A stretch of DNA of 42,722 nt from JAAYCI01 sp031548875 (GCA_031548875.1 JAVBQQ010000018.1:1-42722); one strand, 5' to 3'; positions 33,311 to 41,585 are shown, counted from the stretch's first letter. Notes: generated by a model from the sequence alone, not told the origin. Numbers and translations are program-made.

Positions 33311-34246
33311 TCAGGCGCCCTTTTGGTCGGCCTTCCCGGCCAGCTCCCGCGCCACCTGCCCACAGTCTTCCATCGTCTGCACGTTGTACACCGCCGCCTC
33401 GGGCAGAATGCGCTTCACAAGGCCGGCCAGCGTCTTGCCGGGACCCACCTCAATGAAGGTGTCGTACCCGTCGGCCGCCATATTCTCGATCGTCTGCTTC
33501 CACAGCACCGGGTTCTCGATCTGCTCCGCCAGCGTCTTGCGGAAAGGGTGCTCGTACACCCGCGCCGTGCGGTTTGCATACACCGGGATGCGCGGGCGGT
33601 TCATCTGCTCATCCTGCAAAAGACCCTCGAAGGCGGCGGCAGCGCTGGCCATCATGGGCGAATGGAACCCGCCCGACACGGCAAGCGGCTTTGCGCGGCC
33701 GCCCACCTCCTGCACGGCAGCGCACAGGGCGTCCATCTGGTCCTTGCGCACGGCCACCGAGAGCTGGCCCTCGCAGTTGTAGTTGGCCGGCCACGCGCCG
33801 TCTATCCTGCCGCATACCTCTTCCACCTGCGCGTCACTCAGCTTGAGCACCGCGGCCATGCCGCTCGGGTTCTCCTCGCCCGCCTTGTGCATCGCCGACG
33901 CCCGGCGGCAGACATACCACAGGCCGTGGTCGTCCGCAAAGGCGCCCGCAAAGGTGAGCGCCGCAAGCTCGCCCAGGCTAAAACCAGCCACGCCGTCGGG
34001 CTGCACGCCCGCCTCTTGCAGGGCGCGGGCGGCGGCAAGGTCCACCGTGAATACGCAGGGCTGTGTGTTCACCGTGATGGAAAGGTCTTCCTGGGTGCCC
34101 TCAAAACATTGCACCGAGGTGCCGGGGCGGCCCTGGTCGGCCATCTCGAACACCGCTTTCGCGGCGGTGCTGCCCTCGTACAGGCTGCGGCCCATACCGG
34201 GCGTCTGGGCGCCTTGGCCCGCAAATACAAATGCTACTTTACCCAT
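33311..34246 (-). CDS. fabD: Malonyl-CoA:ACP transacylase FabD
   Basis: A 311-residue enzyme that loads malonate from malonyl-CoA onto ACP. VAFVFAGQGAQTPGMG is the N-terminal signature. The nucleophile is Ser90 in GFSLGE; most relatives have GHSLGE, so this His-to-Phe change is noted. His195 in SGGFHSPMM completes the pair. Its ATG lies inside the end of fabK (13-base overlap) and GAAGGGGGC precedes it. An open frame that runs farther upstream through fabK is not coding in that frame. Confidence 0.94.
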   Translation of the reverse strand: MGKVAFVFAGQGAQTPGMGRSLYEGSTAAKAVFEMADQGRPGTSVQCFEGTQEDLSITVNTQPCVFTVDLAAARALQEAGVQPDGVAGFSLGELAALTFAGAFADDHGLWYVCRRASAMHKAGEENPSGMAAVLKLSDAQVEEVCGRIDGAWPANYNCEGQLSVAVRKDQMDALCAAVQEVGGRAKPLAVSGGFHSPMMASAAAAFEGLLQDEQMNRPRIPVYANRTARVYEHPFRKTLAEQIENPVLWKQTIENMAADGYDTFIEVGPGKTLAGLVKRILPEAAVYNVQTMEDCGQVARELAGKADQKGA

Positions 34247-35181
34247 TTCGAAGCCCCCTTCAGGATCTCTTCCGCCTCGCCGCACACCTCGCGGATGATC
34301 TCCGCCGCCGGCTGCCGGCGGGTGACCATGCCGGCAATCTGCCCGGACAAAACGCACCCGTCCCGCATGTCGCCCTCCACGGCGGCTCGGCGCAATGCGC
34401 CGGTGCCCAGGGCCTCCAGATCTTCGTCGCTCACGCTCGAATCGTACTCCTTGCGGAAATACTCGCGGCTGAAGTTGTTCTTCAGGCTGCGCACCGGATG
34501 CCCCAGCCGCTTGCCCGTTGCGATCGTGTCGATGTCGCGCGCCTTCAGTATCTTTTCCTTGTAATTCTCGTGCACGCCGCACTCGTCGGCCACCAGGAAG
34601 CGGGTGCCCATCTGGGCGCCCACGGCCCCCAGCGCGAACGCCGCCGCCATACCCCGCCCGTCGGCAATACCGCCCGCGGCCACCACCGGGATATCCACGG
34701 CATCGCACACCTGCGGCACCAGGGCCATGGTGGTCAGGTCTCCCACGTGGCCGCCGCTCTCGCAGCCCTCGGCCACAACGGCGTGGGCGCCGCTGCGCTG
34801 CACCAGCCTTGCAAACGCCACGCTGGCCACCACTGGCACCACGGTGATGCCCGCAGCCAGCCAAGCCTCCATGTACTTGCCGGGGTTGCCCGCGCCGGTG
34901 GACACCACCTGCACGCCCTCGTCGATAACGACCTGCGCCACCTCGTCCACATAGGGGCTCATCAGCATGATGTTGACCCCGAAGGTGCGGTTTGTGAGCG
35001 CCCTGGCCTCGCGGATCTGCCCGCGCAACCACTCGGCGTCGGCGTTCATGGCCGAGATGAGGCCAAGCCCGCCGCCCTCGCTCACACCAGCGGCCAGTTT
35101 CGCGTCGGCAATCCAGGCCATACCGCCCTGGATGATGGGGTAGTCGATGTCCAGCAGTTTGCAAAGGGGTGAATTCAGCAT
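34234..35181 (-). CDS. fabK: Enoyl-ACP reductase II FabK
   Basis: A 315-residue FMN-dependent enoyl-ACP reductase related to nitronate monooxygenase. The family opening is LLDIDYPIIQGGMAWIADAKLAAGVSEGGGLG. FGVNIMLMSPYVDEVAQVV, HAVVAEGCESGGHVG and VPVVAAGGIADGRGMAAAFALGA are the FMN-barrel blocks. It performs the last reduction step in place of FabI. Placement beside acpP and fabD separates it from true nitronate oxidases. It overlaps fabD by 13 bases. Confidence 0.94.
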   Translation of the reverse strand: MLNSPLCKLLDIDYPIIQGGMAWIADAKLAAGVSEGGGLGLISAMNADAEWLRGQIREARALTNRTFGVNIMLMSPYVDEVAQVVIDEGVQVVSTGAGNPGKYMEAWLAAGITVVPVVASVAFARLVQRSGAHAVVAEGCESGGHVGDLTTMALVPQVCDAVDIPVVAAGGIADGRGMAAAFALGAVGAQMGTRFLVADECGVHENYKEKILKARDIDTIATGKRLGHPVRSLKNNFSREYFRKEYDSSVSDEDLEALGTGALRRAAVEGDMRDGCVLSGQIAGMVTRRQPAAEIIREVCGEAEEILKGASKWVK

Positions 35182-35243
35182 CGTGTTCTCCTTACCAGCT
35201 CGAAATACAACAGTCTAAACTGCGCACACTGCGCGATTTAATT

Positions 35244-35462
35244 TCATTTCTTCTCCACAAGCGCCATCAGGTCACCGATGGTCTTAAGGTTCTCGTCCAC
35301 TTCCACGCTCACGCCAAAGGCGTCTTCACAGGCCATAGCCATATCCACCAGATCCAGGCTGTCCAGTTCCAGCTCCTCGAAGGTGGTGGCGGGGGTCAGG
35401 CTGCCGGGCTCGATCTCCTTGTACTCGCCCAGGATCTTCTCAATCTGCTGCAGTGTCGTCAT
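35244..35462 (-). CDS. acpP: Acyl carrier protein
   Basis: A 72-residue acidic carrier protein. The phosphopantetheine attachment serine is Ser35 in LELDSLDLVDM. The start MTTLQQIEKIL at ATG 35462 follows GAGGAGAAACC; a longer open frame is not supported. It sits 72 bases after fabH and before fabK in the operon and carries the growing acyl chain for the other enzymes. Confidence 0.96.
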   Translation of the reverse strand: MTTLQQIEKILGEYKEIEPGSLTPATTFEELELDSLDLVDMAMACEDAFGVSVEVDENLKTIGDLMALVEKK

Positions 35463-35534
35463 GTTGGTTTCTCCTCTGTTGTTTTTATTATATATCTGCA
35501 TTTTGTTGCAAACCTTGTTTGGGTGTGGGGCGTC

Positions 35535-36497
35535 TCACTTCCCGCCCCACTTCATAATGGCCGTTCCGGTTGTCAGCCCGCCGCCAAAGCCGCCAAGGAG
35601 CAGCATGTCGCCGGGGGCGAAGCGCCCCTCCCGCTTGCACTTGTCCAGCAGCATGGGAATGCTCACTGCCGAGATATTGCCCACCTCGCCCACGTTCGTG
35701 GTGTAGCGCTCGGCCGGGATGCCGATGCGGCGCTGGGCGGCCTCGATGATGCGCAGGTTGGCCTGGTGCAGAACCACGTGGTCGATCTCGTCCTTGCTGA
35801 TGCCGGTGTCGGCCAGCGCCTTCTCCACATTGGCTGCCACATTGTTCACGGCAAACTTGTACACCTCCTGCCCGTTCATCACAAGGAACTTGTGCCCCAC
35901 GTTCGTTTTGCCGGGGCAGTTGCCCTCGGGGAAGGGGTAGTGCAGCGGCTCCGCCCAGCCCTGGCTGGTCAGCCGGAGGTAGAGCAGGTCGTCGCCTGGC
36001 TCCAGCACCACGGCGGCGGCGCCGTCGCCAAACAGCACGCAGGTGGCGCGGTCGCCCCAGTCCACGATGCGGGAAAGCCCCTCGGCGGCCACCACCAGCA
36101 TCTTCTTCACACTGCCCCGGGCAAACATCCCCGCGGCAACCTCCAGCGCGTACATAAAGCCGCTGCAGGCCGCGTTCACGTCCATGGCCGGGCACTCGGC
36201 GCCGATCTCCGCCTGCAGCACGCTGCCCAGGCTGGGGGTAATGTAATCGCCGCCGATGGTGGCGCACAGGATGAAGTCCAGCTCTTCGGCAGTCACACCG
36301 GCGTCCTGCAAGGCATTTTGGGCGGCCTCCAGCGCGATGCCGGTCACCGTCTCGTCCCCCTGCAGCACATGCCGCTGGCGGATGCCCGTCCGTGTGTGGA
36401 TCCATTCGTCGCTCGTGTCCAGCACGGCGGCGATATCATCGTTTGTGACAACATGGGGCGGCAGCGCGCTGCCTGTGCCGGTAATGGTAAAACTCAT
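35535..36497 (-). CDS. fabH: 3-oxoacyl-ACP synthase III FabH
   Basis: A 320-residue condensing enzyme that starts fatty-acid synthesis from acyl-CoA and malonyl-ACP. The catalytic triad Cys111 (NAACSGF), His244 (HQANLRIIE) and Asn274 (GEVGNIS) is complete. EWIHTRTGIRQRH near residues 31-43 is typical. The gene follows the MarR regulator by 58 bases. Chain-branching preference cannot be read from the sequence. Confidence 0.96.
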   Translation of the reverse strand: MSFTITGTGSALPPHVVTNDDIAAVLDTSDEWIHTRTGIRQRHVLQGDETVTGIALEAAQNALQDAGVTAEELDFILCATIGGDYITPSLGSVLQAEIGAECPAMDVNAACSGFMYALEVAAGMFARGSVKKMLVVAAEGLSRIVDWGDRATCVLFGDGAAAVVLEPGDDLLYLRLTSQGWAEPLHYPFPEGNCPGKTNVGHKFLVMNGQEVYKFAVNNVAANVEKALADTGISKDEIDHVVLHQANLRIIEAAQRRIGIPAERYTTNVGEVGNISAVSIPMLLDKCKREGRFAPGDMLLLGGFGGGLTTGTAIMKWGGK

Positions 36498-36555
36498 ATT
36501 CGCGTGTACCTTTCTGGCGGAAATGTAGTGGAAGCACTGTGCACGCCTGCAAACG

Positions 36556-37047
36556 TCAGGCTTCCTGTTCCTGATGGGGCAGGGTGCTCATGAAGTAGCC
36601 ATACAGCTTGGAAAGGCCGCTCAGCAGCGCCCGTTGCTCGTTGTCATCCAGGTCTGCGGTGATGGCGCGGGTCATGTTGCGGTGGAAGTAACGATGGGCG
36701 TGTTCCGCTTTCTGGCCAAGGCGGGTCAGGCTCACATACACCACCCGCTTGTCGTCGCTGCACTTCACCTTTTCCAGATACCCCTTCTGCACCAGCTTGT
36801 TCACCGTCTGCGTGACCGACGGCAGCCGGATGTTCAGCATCTGCGAAAGCTCGCTGATGGTTTTGCCGGCATGCTTTTTTGCTTTCCCCTGTTTTTCGCG
36901 CGTGGGTTCCAGCGCGGCCAGCAGGTGGATATCGCTCATCGTCAGGTCGAAGTCCTTGCTCTGGCGCAGCCATTCCAGCTCGATCAGGTCCAGCGCGCGG
37001 GAGATGTCCACCAGCAGGTCATACAGCGCGTTTTCGTATGGCTCCAC
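36556..37047 (-). CDS. MarR-family regulator of the fatty-acid operon (FabT-like)
   Basis: A 163-residue winged-helix protein. The recognition region is ISELSQMLNIRLPSVTQTVNKLVQKGYLEKV at about residues 64-94, followed by the wing CSDDKRVVYVSLTRLG. Being the first gene of a fab operon with a palindrome array at its own promoter makes a FabT-like role likely: a repressor whose binding responds to acyl-ACP. It has an extra basic stretch (REKQGKAKKHAGKT, about residues 50-63) before the helix-turn-helix that I do not see as standard. ATG 37047 follows AAAAGGAGTG. Confidence 0.9.
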   Translation of the reverse strand: MEPYENALYDLLVDISRALDLIELEWLRQSKDFDLTMSDIHLLAALEPTREKQGKAKKHAGKTISELSQMLNIRLPSVTQTVNKLVQKGYLEKVKCSDDKRVVYVSLTRLGQKAEHAHRYFHRNMTRAITADLDDNEQRALLSGLSKLYGYFMSTLPHQEQEA

Positions 37048-37111
37048 AGCAGCCGCACTCCTTTTATAATGTATCCGCGGGCGTTCCCTGCCCTGCTTTT
37101 TGTTTGGGCGC

Positions 37112-37141
37112 CTAATTAGGTGAACTAATTAGGGAACCTAA
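37112..37141 (-). promoter_or_regulatory. Palindrome array, probable MarR/FabT-like operator
   Basis: Overlapping palindromes: CCTAATTAGG (37111-37120, perfect), AATTAG-GTGAA-CTAATT (37114-37130, perfect arms) and TTAGG-GAA-CCTAA (37129-37141, perfect arms). They begin 11 bases past the -10 box, covering the expected transcription start and early leader. The 17-base site has the layout of a FabT box. The match to a formal consensus was not computed. Confidence 0.7.
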
Positions 37142-37152
37142 GTATCGAGGTA

Positions 37153-37181
37153 ATCATACACGCACGCACATTGTTTGTCAA
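37153..37181 (-). promoter_or_regulatory. Fatty-acid operon promoter
   Basis: On the minus strand, a perfect -35 TTGACA (37176-37181), a 17-base spacer and a -10 TATGAT (37153-37158; five of six match). This is the best promoter in the window and reads into the marR-fab operon. Confidence 0.85.
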
Positions 37182-37395
37182 CCCGCACCACCACCTCTAA
37201 ACGCGGGTTTGTTGCAAAAAACGACGTAAATATTACAAAACAGTGACAGCATCTACATTCAAAATTTATTTATGTCCTGTTTTGTCCATTTTCGCCAAAC
37301 GGGCGGCGCACAAGCTGCGCACTGTGCACAACAGCCAAACACGCGCGCCGCTCTTGCGGGCACCGCAAATTGCGCCAGTTTTCCCGCCGTCCGGC
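37182..37395. other. Spacer between divergent promoters
   Basis: No gene in these bases. It contains an AT-rich stretch with GTAA-ATA-TTAC (about 37226-37236) and nothing else I can name. Together with the flanking promoters it fills the gap between marR and the small orphan gene. Confidence 0.45.
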
Positions 37396-37404
37396 TGGTA
37401 CAAT
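37396..37404 (+). promoter_or_regulatory. Extended -10 promoter of the 62-residue gene
   Basis: TGG-TACAAT (TACAAT at 37399-37404), with no good -35. It lies 70 bases before the gene's ATG. Confidence 0.5.
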
Positions 37405-37474
37405 ATGGTTGTGCCGAAGCGTCTCTTTTCCCGGCATCCCAAACGCAGGCCACAACCACACAGGAGGTGCATCC

Positions 37475-37663
37475 ATGGGCAGGCAATTCTATTCGGACAA
37501 ATACATCAAACACAAGCGCGGCGCCGAAAAGGACGAAGATATCATGATGCAAGCGCGCGCCGTTTCCCAGCAGGCCGAAAGCGAGGAACGCGAAGCCGAA
37601 CGCAGGCTGCGCCGCGAACGCGCGGGCGACGAGATGCCCGAGGCAAAGCACCACAAGCCTTGA
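37475..37663 (+). CDS. Small charged protein of unknown function (62 aa)
   Basis: A 62-residue protein, MGRQFYSDKYIKHKRGAEKD then a long Glu/Arg-rich helix-prone stretch (QQAESEEREAERRLRRERAGDEMP) ending in KHHKP. It has no Cys, no hydrophobic segment and no domain that I recognise. I call it real because CAGGAGGTG sits nine bases before the ATG, an extended -10 lies upstream, and a terminator hairpin follows. A coiled-coil or nucleic-acid-binding role would fit the composition but is speculation. Nothing in the neighbours suggests a function. Confidence 0.65.
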   Translation: MGRQFYSDKYIKHKRGAEKDEDIMMQARAVSQQAESEEREAERRLRRERAGDEMPEAKHHKP

Positions 37664-37668
37664 AAACC

Positions 37669-37698
37669 ATGGCCCGCGGCTTTTGCTGCGGGCCATTT
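37669..37698 (+). terminator. Hairpin after the 62-residue gene
   Basis: ATGGCCCGC / GCGGGCCAT nine-bp stem with GGC-TTTT-GCT between the arms, followed by TT only. It overlaps the -35 of the next promoter, so terminating strength is doubtful. Confidence 0.5.
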
Positions 37699-37725
37699 GA
37701 ATGCGCACCGTCAATCTGGTACACT
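37697..37725 (+). promoter_or_regulatory. Promoter of the phosphatase gene
   Basis: A -35 TTGAAT (37697-37702), a 17-base spacer and a -10 TACACT (37720-37725) with extended TGG. Confidence 0.65.
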
Positions 37726-37761
37726 ATTATTTGTATACACAATGAATAGGCGGTGCATTCC

Positions 37762-38523
37762 ATGCTAGAAAAACCAGAAAATTTCCGAGACCTTGGCGGC
37801 ATCCCCGGGCAGGACGGGCGGCGGGTGGCCCCACGCAGGCTGCTGCGCTCGGGCGAGCTTGTGGGCCTCACCCGGGGGGACATCGAAACGTTGGCGGACG
37901 AATACACCCTGCGCTGCATCATCGACCTGCGCGGCGAGGGGGAGCGCAACGGCCGGCCCGACGATGGTGTTCCCGGCGCCTGCTACCACAGCATCGACAT
38001 CATGCGGGATATGGGCGTCCACGCGCCCTCCGCCGGGCGGCTGGACGAATTGATGACCCATCCCGATTCGATGGACAACTTCATGCGCATGTCTTACGAG
38101 CTGATGGTGACGGACCCCGAGGCGCAGGCCGGTTTCCGCCGCATGGTGGAACTGCTGGCCGCGCTGGACGAAGGGGCGTGCGTCATCCACTGCTTTGCAG
38201 GCAAGGACCGCACCGGCGTAGCCGCCGCTGTGCTGCTCACCATCCTGGGCGCCTCGCGGGAGGACATTCTGGCCGACTACCTGAAGACCAACGAGCTGCG
38301 CGCCGAGGCCAACCGCATGATGCTGGAGCGCGCCCGCCGCGAGGGCGCCGACGAGGCCCACCTTGCCGGCATCGCGACGGCGCTGGGCGTCAAGCAGCAA
38401 TACCTGGAGCACGCGTACTATGTTGCCCACCGCGAGTACGGTTCCTTCGAAAATTTTGTGCGCGAGGGACTGGGCGTGGACGACCTCACAGCCGCCCGCA
38501 TGCAGCAGCTGTATCTTGTTTAG
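37762..38523 (+). CDS. Tyrosine-protein phosphatase-like protein
   Basis: A 253-residue cysteine phosphatase of the bacterial Y_phosphatase3 / dual-specificity type. The P-loop is HCFAGKDRTG with nucleophile Cys144 and Arg150 (C-x5-R). NFRDLGG at 7-13 and IIDLRGEGER at 53-62 (general-acid Asp56 candidate) are the family's N-terminal signature. The target could be phosphotyrosine, phosphoinositide or another phosphoester. No kinase is nearby. ATG 37762 has AGGCGGTG about eight bases upstream; the earlier GTG at 37753 is inside that site. Confidence 0.92.
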   Translation: MLEKPENFRDLGGIPGQDGRRVAPRRLLRSGELVGLTRGDIETLADEYTLRCIIDLRGEGERNGRPDDGVPGACYHSIDIMRDMGVHAPSAGRLDELMTHPDSMDNFMRMSYELMVTDPEAQAGFRRMVELLAALDEGACVIHCFAGKDRTGVAAAVLLTILGASREDILADYLKTNELRAEANRMMLERARREGADEAHLAGIATALGVKQQYLEHAYYVAHREYGSFENFVREGLGVDDLTAARMQQLYLV

Positions 38524-38543
38524 GGCGCGGCAATAAACACAAC

Positions 38544-38583
38544 AAAATCCCCGGCAGCCTTCCACCTGGCTGCCGGGGATTTT
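38544..38583. terminator. Bidirectional terminator
   Basis: A perfect 16-bp stem AAAATCCCCGGCAGCC / GGCTGCCGGGGATTTT with an eight-base loop, T runs on both strands, between the convergent phosphatase and DUF4180 genes. Confidence 0.94.
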
Positions 38584-38659
38584 TGCGTTTTTTGCCGCAG
38601 AACGCCGGCGCGCGAGCAGAAACATGCACCCGCGCCTTTTTTTGCACCGGCATCAACCC

Positions 38660-39037
38660 TCAGCGCGCGGCGCCCAACCGCTGTACAGCTTCCGCTTCCG
38701 TGGCCACAAAAAAGATATCCTTCCCCTTGTTGCACTCATAGATGAAATCGTGCAGCGGTTTGCTGTCATAGCCTGAAAAATCCCCGATGATGGCCAGCTT
38801 TTTTTCATAGTTCACAAACTTTTGCAGCACCTCGCCCGCAAGGCCGGTGCCCAGCTTGAAAAAATCCGCATCCACATCCTCGGCATACATTGCCATACGT
38901 TCGCAATTGTCTTCATATGCAAGGTCAACCATGAGGTCCAGTGCAGCCCGCCCACTTCGCAGCAGCGGTTCCTCCCCCGATTCCCTACGCACCACCGCGA
39001 TGACGCCGACACCCGATTCAAGCGTTTTCTTCCGCAT
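38660..39037 (-). CDS. DUF4180 family protein
   Basis: A 125-residue protein of unknown function. The pattern ALDLMVDLAYEDNCERMAMY, FFKLGTGLAGEVLQKFVNYEKKLAIIGDFSGYDSKPLHDFIYECNKG and IFFVATEAEAVQRL fits DUF4180 throughout its length. ATG 39037 follows AAGGAGGAGC six bases upstream, so the start lies inside the last 20 bases of the helicase gene. The two are on the same strand and therefore co-transcribed and coupled. No membrane segment or signal peptide is present. Confidence 0.88.
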   Translation of the reverse strand: MRKKTLESGVGVIAVVRRESGEEPLLRSGRAALDLMVDLAYEDNCERMAMYAEDVDADFFKLGTGLAGEVLQKFVNYEKKLAIIGDFSGYDSKPLHDFIYECNKGKDIFFVATEAEAVQRLGAAR

Positions 39038-41546
39038 TTTTTTGCTCCTCCTTTTGGGGATGCATCCCCGCCGCGTCAAGCAGCTTTCCCCGCGCCGCCG
39101 CGCGCCAGAACGCCGCCAGTTCCGCAGGCAGTGTCTGGCCGCCCACACGGCGCCAGTGGCTCCAATGCGCAGGGAACATCTGCCGGTAGCGCGCCGTGCC
39201 AAACCGGCTGTCGATGAGCAGCACCACGCCCACGTCCTCCGCCGTGCGGATGACCCGTCCCGCCGCCTGCAGCACCTTGTTCATGCCGGGAAATTGATAT
39301 GCGTACTCAAAGCCGCTGCCGTTCTGCTCGTCATAATAGGCGCGCAGGGCATCCGGCTCGGGGCCCATCTGGGGCAGGCCCACGCCCACCACAGCCGCGC
39401 CCACCAACCGCTCGCCCGGCAGGTCCACCCCTTCGGCAAACAGGCCGCCCAGCACGCAAAAACCCAAAAGCGGAGCGGTGGCCTCTTCGCCTTCCTCTGG
39501 GTGTCCCGCCGCAAAGGACGCCAGGAACGCCTCCCGCTCCGCCTCGTCCATACCGGCGGCCTGCACCAATGTGGGCACATCTGGCCAGCGCCGGCTGAAC
39601 ACCTCCTCCACCTGCCGCATGTAGCTGTAGCTGGGGAAATAGGCGATGTAGTTGCCCGCCCGCGCGGCCACCATGCCCGCCAGCAGGTCGGCCACCGGCA
39701 GCAGGCTGGCCGGGCGATCGACATATTTGGTGCTCACGCCGTCGGCGATGAACAGCCCCAGCCTCCCCTGTTCGAACGGGCTGCCCAGCGCCAGCAGCTT
39801 TGCACCTTCCCCGCCACCCAGCGTCTCGCGGTAGTAGGGCAGCGGCTGCAGCGTGGCCGAAAAGAGCACCGCTGCCCGCCCGGCGGCCAGGCTTTCGTCC
39901 AGATAGTCCGCCGCGTCCAGGCAGAGCAGCCGCACCGTCACTTCGCCCCCTCGCCTGTAGAGCAGCGTCTCGTAGTTGTCGCCGTACAGGTCGGCTATCT
40001 TCTGGTAGAACAATACCTCGAAGTAGAGCGCCAGCAGTTCCTTCTCACAGGCGGCGCCACGGTGCTCGTCGAGGAAATTTTCGGTGGCCGCCGCAAACCG
40101 TTCCAGCGGCTGCTGTAGTCCTTCGGGCATCTCGCCCTGCCGCAGGACGCCCTCTCCGGCCTGCGCCGCCCATCTTGCCACCACGGCCTTTTCTTCCGCC
40201 GTCTCGCACTGCCTGCGCAGCGCGAGGAACGCCTTGTTCACTGCCCCCAGCGCCCGGTGCAGCGCCTTGTGCTGCGCGGGCAACAGCTTTTTAAAGGCGA
40301 GAAAATCACCCTTGCGCAGCTGTGCGGAGTACATGTCGCGGCTGCGGTCCACCAGATTGTGCGCCTCGTCCACCAAAAACAGCCACTGCCGGTTTCTGCC
40401 CTCAAAAAAGCGCTGCAGGCGCACCACCGGGTCGAACAGGTAGTTATAGTCACAGATCACGCAGTCGCACCACTCGGCCAGGTCTAGCGAGAGCTCATAC
40501 GGGCAGAGACGGTACTTTTTTGCGGCCTCCTCCAGCGCCGCGCGGTCCAGCGCGCACTCCCCCTGCAAGATCTCATACACCGCGTCGCGCAGCCGGTCAT
40601 AGTAGCCCTCTGCGTAGGGGCAGGCCTCCGGTGTGCACATCCGCTCCTCCAAAAAGCACACCTTGTCCTTGGCGGTCAGCGTCAGGCTGCGGAAGTGCAG
40701 CCCGTTCCCATCCTTCTCCCCTCTGCCGCATCCGTTGTTGCTGCAACTGCTGTTGGTGCGCAACAGGGAGAGGGCGTCCTCCGCGGCCGCGCGGGCCACA
40801 GTCTTGGCAGTCAGGTAGAAGATACCCCCGCCGTGCCCCTCGCCCAGTGCCTTCATGGCGGGGAAGAGCGCCGACATCGTCTTGCCGATGCCGGTGGGTG
40901 CACAGGCGAACAGCCGCCCGCCATCACGGAAGGTGTTGTAGCAGCCCACGGCCATCTTGCGCTGGCCGTCGCGGTAGGCCCCGAACGGGAAGGCCAGCGC
41001 CCGTAGCGATGCATCCCGTTTTTCCTTCCACTCTACGGTCAGCCTGGCCCACCGCTCGTAGCCGCCCAGCAGGCCATGCACAAAATCCGCCAGCTCCGTG
41101 GACGTATAGTCGCGCAGGAATCGCTTCACCTCGCCGGTGTCTACGTTGGCGTAGGTCAGGCGCACGCCGCAGCCGGGCAAGCCCCGCTGCTCGCACAGGA
41201 TATGCGCGTAGCAGGCGCCCTGCGCCCAGTGGGCGGGGTTGTCCCCCTCTTCGATAGCCCCCAGCGGCGCCGTGGTGGTTTTGATCTCATCCACCAGAAG
41301 GCCCTCGTCCGTCTCCAGCACACCGTCCGCCCGGCCGGAGAGGTGGTAGACAAAATCGCCCAACTCCAACTCCAGGCCCAGGGGCAGCTCGGCCGTGTAG
41401 TCCGCCCCGCCCTGTCGCTGCAGGCGGCGGTGCATACGGCTGCCCTTGCCGCCCCGGTCGAGGCCCGAGAAGCGCGCGTCGATGCTGCCGGCCCGCAGTA
41501 GGAACTCGGCCAGCGCCCGTATGGATAGATGGATGTCGTGCGGCAT
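39018..41546 (-). CDS. RecB-like nuclease fused to XPD/DinG-type Fe-S helicase
   Basis: An 842-residue superfamily 2 helicase. The N-terminal 120 residues carry a PD-(D/E)xK nuclease pattern: GRADGV (Asp74), VDEIKTTT (Glu87-x-Lys89) and HWAQGACYAHIL. Helicase motifs follow: Walker A APTGIGKT at 216-223, Fe-S cysteines Cys297, Cys304, Cys309 and Cys348, motif II DEAH at 393-396, and a C-terminal QAAGRVIRT block. It should unwind and cut DNA in repair or recombination. ATG 41546 has GGGAGC five bases upstream. It overlaps the DUF4180 gene by 20 bases. Related to the DinG/YoaA group; exact role unknown. Confidence 0.9.
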   Translation of the reverse strand: MPHDIHLSIRALAEFLLRAGSIDARFSGLDRGGKGSRMHRRLQRQGGADYTAELPLGLELELGDFVYHLSGRADGVLETDEGLLVDEIKTTTAPLGAIEEGDNPAHWAQGACYAHILCEQRGLPGCGVRLTYANVDTGEVKRFLRDYTSTELADFVHGLLGGYERWARLTVEWKEKRDASLRALAFPFGAYRDGQRKMAVGCYNTFRDGGRLFACAPTGIGKTMSALFPAMKALGEGHGGGIFYLTAKTVARAAAEDALSLLRTNSSCSNNGCGRGEKDGNGLHFRSLTLTAKDKVCFLEERMCTPEACPYAEGYYDRLRDAVYEILQGECALDRAALEEAAKKYRLCPYELSLDLAEWCDCVICDYNYLFDPVVRLQRFFEGRNRQWLFLVDEAHNLVDRSRDMYSAQLRKGDFLAFKKLLPAQHKALHRALGAVNKAFLALRRQCETAEEKAVVARWAAQAGEGVLRQGEMPEGLQQPLERFAAATENFLDEHRGAACEKELLALYFEVLFYQKIADLYGDNYETLLYRRGGEVTVRLLCLDAADYLDESLAAGRAAVLFSATLQPLPYYRETLGGGEGAKLLALGSPFEQGRLGLFIADGVSTKYVDRPASLLPVADLLAGMVAARAGNYIAYFPSYSYMRQVEEVFSRRWPDVPTLVQAAGMDEAEREAFLASFAAGHPEEGEEATAPLLGFCVLGGLFAEGVDLPGERLVGAAVVGVGLPQMGPEPDALRAYYDEQNGSGFEYAYQFPGMNKVLQAAGRVIRTAEDVGVVLLIDSRFGTARYRQMFPAHWSHWRRVGGQTLPAELAAFWRAAARGKLLDAAGMHPQKEEQKNAEENA

Positions 41547-41576
41547 AAAAAGCTCCCGTCCACCCTTATTTGTCCC

Positions 41577-41585
41577 AGTATAGCA
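41577..41585 (-). promoter_or_regulatory. Extended -10 promoter of the nuclease-helicase gene
   Basis: On the minus strand, TGC-TATACT (TATACT at 41577-41582) about 30 bases before the ATG. No good -35 is seen. Confidence 0.5.

Noticed and set aside
33311..35164. 617-codon minus-strand frame reading through fabK into fabD, as a possible fusion
   Set aside because: FabK is encoded in another frame with complete motifs; the fabD start is fixed by its ribosome site and MGKVAFVFAGQG.
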